Shown: piece by piece, positions 60,487 through 64,000 of the stretch
How positions within the stretch are numbered: position 1 is the stretch's first letter
Layout of the letters: each line of letters begins with the position of its first letter
Assembly (NCBI RefSeq): GCF_900116615.1
Contig: NZ_FPBF01000008.1
Location: forward strand, 236,918 to 300,917
Direction: 5' to 3'
Length of the DNA stretch: 64,000 nt
DNA from: Algoriphagus locisalis
GTDB taxonomy: Bacteria; Bacteroidota; Bacteroidia; Cytophagales; Cyclobacteriaceae
Notes under the pieces: model-generated
Told to the model about the DNA's origin: nothing
Databases searched by the model: none
The model's input: the letters and a program-made list of their open reading frames with translations, nothing else
Position numbers and translations under genes: made by a program

Positions 60487-62943
60487 CTAAACCAGTTTTG
60501 AAGTTAACAATCCCTTCTTCAAAGCCACAAAATTGGTAGTCAGTGTTGTAAAAATCACTACAGAAATACTACTCAGTGGCATCAAAATGGCACAAATAAC
60601 CGGACTCAAAAGCCCTTGTACGGCTAACCCTAATCCAATTAAGTTATATAATAAACTTAATATAAAACTTGCTTTGATAATTAGTCTGCTTGATTTTGCA
60701 AAACTTAAATAATTCGGAATCATTCCAAAAACCTCAGCATCCATGATAGCATCACTGGCAGGAGAAAAATGACTAACCCGATCTGAAATCGCGACACCAA
60801 CACTGCTCTCTTGTAGGGCACCAGCATCATTGAGACCATCGCCTATCATTAAGGTTTGTTGCGAAGCATTCAAATTCTTCAAATAGTTAAGCTTATCACC
60901 AGGACTCTGCTGGAAATTAAATTGAATTCCTCCCCCCAGCATATCCTCTAGATAAGATTGCTCATGCGAATAATCACCCGATAATATGTGAAGCTCATAG
61001 TCGGGTGCTAGCTGTTTTACAACTTCTGTCGCTTTTGTTCTCAGCCCAGATTCTATTTTGAAATACCCAAGGTCTTGCCCTTCTACAGAAAGACAGACAA
61101 CATTTCCAACTTGATTTTCTACTTTTTTATTAAACCCTGTGAATACGACTGAACCCAATTTGAATTCTTGGTTTTTGAAAATTGCATGAACTCCTAATCC
61201 TTTAAATTCCTTTACCTGAATTGAATTTTCTCCAATTACATCTTTTAGCCAATAATTTATTCGATTACTAAGCGGGTGCGTAGATCGTTCCACCATTGAC
61301 TTTAATATTGATTTGGTTTGTTGAGAAAGTACTTCTCCGATGTAGTTCACTTTTGCATTCGCAGGATCTGTGAGTGTGCCTGTCTTATCAAAAACTACCG
61401 TATCAATAACAGCTAGACGCTCTACAACAGAGGCATTTTTAAGATAAAACCTGCCTTTACCAAAAATCCTAAGTGTGTTACCCAAAGTAAATGGAGTGGA
61501 CATAGCTAGTGCACATGGGCATGCAACTATCAGCACTGATGCAAAAACTTTTATAGCAACAGATAAATCTATAAATATCCAATAAGTAAATGATGCCAGC
61601 GCAATGAAAAGCACAGACCAGGTGAAAAAAGAACTTATCTTGTTAGATAATGGCTCGAGTAAGCGTTCGTTCTGTTTTTGAAAAGCTTCATTGTTCCACA
61701 AATCAGTAAGGTAACCCTGTGAAGGCAACTTTTGAACAGCCAATAAAACAGCATCACCTTTTTGTCTTCCTCCCGCATACACTAATTCTCCCTTTTGTTT
61801 AGGTACGGGAACACCTTCTCCGGTCACAAAGCTATAATCAATACTAGCTGTGGTACTTAATAAAACTGAATCAGCAGGGATTAATTCTTCATCCCTCACC
61901 AAAATAATATCACCCACCAGAAGCTTTGAAAGAGGAATTACTACCTCTTCTTCCTTTACCTTTTTTGTAACAGCTATAGGAAAATACGATTTATAATCTC
62001 TATCAAACTCTAGAGTGGAGAAGGTTTTCTGCTGGTAAATTTTGCCAAGTAGTAAAAAAAACAACAACCCTCCTAAGCTATCCATATAGCCAGACCTTTG
62101 AAAAGCGAAAATTTCCCAAAGAGAATAAACAAACAATGCTATGATCCCAAGAACAATCGGAACGTCCATATTAATTTGTTTCTGCTTTAGCGAGTTTAAA
62201 GCAGAACGGTAATAATCACTAGCCGAATAAACCACTACTGGGATTGCCAAAATCACATTTAAATAGCTAAACAAACCTCTAAAAGAAGAATCTATCAATT
62301 CGGCTTCAGAAAAATACTCAGGGACACTAAAAAGCATCATGTTGCCAAAGCAAAAGCCTGCTACGGCAAGACGTTGAATCAAACGTCTATCCAACCCTGG
62401 TTCAACTTTTTCCTCTAGATTTGAAAGATTAATTTTCGGTTCATAACCAATGGTAGAAAGAAGACTCACCAACTCCTTAATGCTAATCTTATCCCTAAGT
62501 ACTTTTATCTGTACTTTCTTTTTAATAAAATCAACTCTACTACTAACAACACCAGAATGAATTTGATTTAGATTTTCAAGTAGCCAAATACAAGAAGTAC
62601 AATGAATTACAGGAATAAAAAGGGTTAAGTGACTTTCATGTTCATTCTGAAAATCGAGAAGACGCTTCGCAGTATCTACATCATCCAAGTAGTCGAATCG
62701 GTTAGTTTGAAAACTCTTCCTTTTTTGACTTTCTCCGGGATGATTGGCAATCTCATAATAATGACTTAAATCATTTTCAGAGAGAACTTCATAAACCAAT
62801 TTACAGCCTTGGCAACAAAATTTTTTACCCTCAGTATCAATCACCAACTCATAACAAGCTTCACCACAGTGAAAACAAACGATTACGCTTGCTGAAGAGA
62901 TATTAGGACCCATTACCTTCAATTTAAAGAGATGCGAAATCAA
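60487..62943 (-). CDS. ccoI: copper P-type ATPase CcoI for cbb3 oxidase
   Basis: An 818-residue copper-exporting P1B ATPase that supplies copper to the cbb3 oxidase. An N-terminal Cys-rich metal-binding segment has CFHCGEACYE and FCCQGCKLVYEVL; a heavy-metal domain follows with HCTSCIWLLENL. Eight membrane helices include the CPC signature ACPCALAMSTP. The phosphorylation motif is DKTGTLTD and the hinge is GDGLNDAGALQ. ATG 62943 is used; ATG 62913 (ten residues in) is a plausible alternative. It is the first gene of the cco operon, with a possible Crp/Fnr-type site upstream. Confidence 0.92.
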   Translation of the reverse strand: MISHLFKLKVMGPNISSASVIVCFHCGEACYELVIDTEGKKFCCQGCKLVYEVLSENDLSHYYEIANHPGESQKRKSFQTNRFDYLDDVDTAKRLLDFQNEHESHLTLFIPVIHCTSCIWLLENLNQIHSGVVSSRVDFIKKKVQIKVLRDKISIKELVSLLSTIGYEPKINLSNLEEKVEPGLDRRLIQRLAVAGFCFGNMMLFSVPEYFSEAELIDSSFRGLFSYLNVILAIPVVVYSASDYYRSALNSLKQKQINMDVPIVLGIIALFVYSLWEIFAFQRSGYMDSLGGLLFFLLLGKIYQQKTFSTLEFDRDYKSYFPIAVTKKVKEEEVVIPLSKLLVGDIILVRDEELIPADSVLLSTTASIDYSFVTGEGVPVPKQKGELVYAGGRQKGDAVLLAVQKLPSQGYLTDLWNNEAFQKQNERLLEPLSNKISSFFTWSVLFIALASFTYWIFIDLSVAIKVFASVLIVACPCALAMSTPFTLGNTLRIFGKGRFYLKNASVVERLAVIDTVVFDKTGTLTDPANAKVNYIGEVLSQQTKSILKSMVERSTHPLSNRINYWLKDVIGENSIQVKEFKGLGVHAIFKNQEFKLGSVVFTGFNKKVENQVGNVVCLSVEGQDLGYFKIESGLRTKATEVVKQLAPDYELHILSGDYSHEQSYLEDMLGGGIQFNFQQSPGDKLNYLKNLNASQQTLMIGDGLNDAGALQESSVGVAISDRVSHFSPASDAIMDAEVFGMIPNYLSFAKSSRLIIKASFILSLLYNLIGLGLAVQGLLSPVICAILMPLSSISVVIFTTLTTNFVALKKGLLTSKLV

Positions 62944-63084
62944 AAAAGCGCAAAAGGACTTAGCAAGAAAGAATTAAATACTTTACAAATGCTGAAGCTC
63001 CTCTGAATCCACTTTCAATTACAATTATCTCACGAAAGTAGAGTATAGAAAAAGCTATCCCCCTGAGCAAACGCAACTAAAAAC

Positions 63085-63098
63085 CTGACATAAATCAG
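63085..63098. promoter_or_regulatory. candidate Crp/Fnr-type operator upstream of the cco operon
   Basis: CTGACATAAATCAG is a dyad with half-sites CTGA and TCAG separated by 6 bases, like the TGA-N6-TCA core of Crp/Fnr-family sites. It lies about 140 bp upstream of ccoI. Oxygen-responsive regulators of this family control cbb3 genes in many bacteria. The rest of 62944-63320 contains no gene that I can see. Confidence 0.4.
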
Positions 63099-63321
63099 CT
63101 AATAATTGACTAGGAAAGGACATAAGTTAGGAAAATAATTCGAAAAAAATCAGGACACCTTTATCCTATAGACGAAAGAATTTAAATTCCGGAATTTTTA
63201 AAACCTGAAGTAAGGTGAGCCATTTAACATGGAATATTCCTTTAAGTGCCTAGTTACCATAAAAATTAAAAGTCAGACCAATAAAAAACATTCCCATTTA
63301 AAAAAATGTCCTAACGCAAAA

Positions 63322-63347
63322 AAGCCTTCCGTTTACACGAAAGGCTT
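63322..63347 (-). terminator. terminator of the rRNA operon
   Basis: An 11-bp stem (63322-63332 with 63337-63347, one G-U pair) has a 4-base loop and is followed on the minus strand by six T residues. It lies 11 bp after the 5S rRNA end. Confidence 0.9.
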
Positions 63348-63358
63348 TGAATAAATGA

Positions 63359-63464
63359 GGCGGCGACCTACTCTCCCGGGTGTAACCCCAGTACCATCGG
63401 CGCTGCAGGGCTTAACTTCTCTGTTCGGGATGGGAAGAGGTGGGACCCCTGCGCTAGGCCGCCT
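63359..63464 (-). rRNA. rrf: 5S ribosomal RNA
   Basis: About 106 nt on the minus strand. The terminal arms (GGCGG at 63359-63363 and CCGCC at 63459-63463) pair. The internal blocks (CGGGAGAGTAGGTCGCCG near the 3' end, GGTCCCACCTCTTCCCATCC in the middle) are typical of 5S rRNA. Boundaries are accurate to a few bases. Confidence 0.92.
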
Positions 63465-63465
63465 A

Positions 63466-63614
63466 AATCTTGATGTCCGATGACCGGTGTCCGTTGCCGG
63501 ATGATCATTCGTCCATATAATATCTTAAGTTCTTTGTCTTTGTCTACATCGGTCACCCGACATCAAACATCCAACAATGAATCACATGTCTTTGCAGAAA
63601 CTGTAACAAACGTA
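63466..63614 (-). other. 23S-5S internal transcribed spacer with processing stem
   Basis: No tRNA or gene is visible. An imperfect inverted repeat (TTGATGTCCGATGACCGGTG near 63471-63490 and its near-complement around 63547-63566, about 17 of 20 pairing) could form a stem for RNase III cleavage of the precursor. Confidence 0.55.

Positions 63615-64000
<386 letters not shown>

Noticed and set aside
63368..63556. 62-codon frame over the 5S rRNA and spacer.
   Set aside because: It lies on rRNA sequence; there is no reason to think it is translated.

Overview
The window looks like a chromosomal segment of a Bacteroidota bacterium, most likely order Cytophagales and close to Cyclobacteriaceae/Algoriphagus. 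The evidence is the fused LpxC-FabZ and CcoN-CcoO proteins, a PorX-type response regulator, DUF4296/DUF4924/DUF1080 family proteins, a 7TMR-DISM histidine kinase, and TAnnTTTG-type -7 promoter elements. The taxon is inferred from gene content; no database search was run. I see no prophage, integrative element, insertion sequence or CRISPR array.

Layout. 0.2-4.7 kb holds single genes (DUF808 membrane protein, nitroreductase, YjbR-like protein, YdeP-like molybdopterin oxidoreductase), followed by a 426-bp stretch of decayed repeats. 5.1-10.3 kb is a tight five-gene catabolic operon: small membrane protein, sodium:solute symporter, GH88-like hydrolase, old-yellow-enzyme-like oxidoreductase and SDR. 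A DUF433/DUF5615 toxin-antitoxin pair with a broken toxin follows, then a Gfo/Idh/MocA oxidoreductase convergent with a DUF1080 lipoprotein. 13-18 kb carries a lipid kinase beside an App1-type phosphatase, an M42 peptidase and a long PurF. 18.2-23.6 kb has an NtrC-type regulator behind a candidate sigma-54 promoter and terminated leader, a convergent hybrid histidine kinase, a DsrE-like protein and a solitary HEPN protein. 23.9-32.7 kb contains tRNA-Leu, folD, a four-helix-bundle unit flanked by inverted repeats, lepA, an SF1 helicase, acpH and ppa.

32.8-39.6 kb is a signalling/biosynthesis cluster: an E1-like/nitroreductase fusion, a GNAT-fold synthase-like protein, a 7TMR-DISM kinase and a receiver-kinase, with a divergent stand-alone receiver. 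39.6-48.5 kb has porX-tsaE-ald in one direction and HD-lpxD-lpxC/fabZ-lpxA-ABC (lipid A synthesis) in the other, then a lipoprotein. 48.5-54.2 kb holds mutS2-DUF4296 and a short Bat-type operon (DUF58, BatD-like, BatA). 54.2-62.9 kb is a complete cbb3 oxidase operon on the minus strand (ccoI, ccoS, ccoNO, ccoQ, ccoP, ccoG, fixH, safE-like) with two small ORFs that appear unannotated. The window ends in the 3' part of an rRNA operon (5S and partial 23S, minus strand).

The strongest leads for something undescribed are the 32.8-39.6 kb cluster, which reads like a small-molecule synthesis and sensing module; the 5.1-10.3 kb operon, which reads like an uncharacterised uptake-and-reduction pathway; and the sigma-54-type promoter with tandem repeats and a terminated ~140-nt leader before the NtrC-type regulator.
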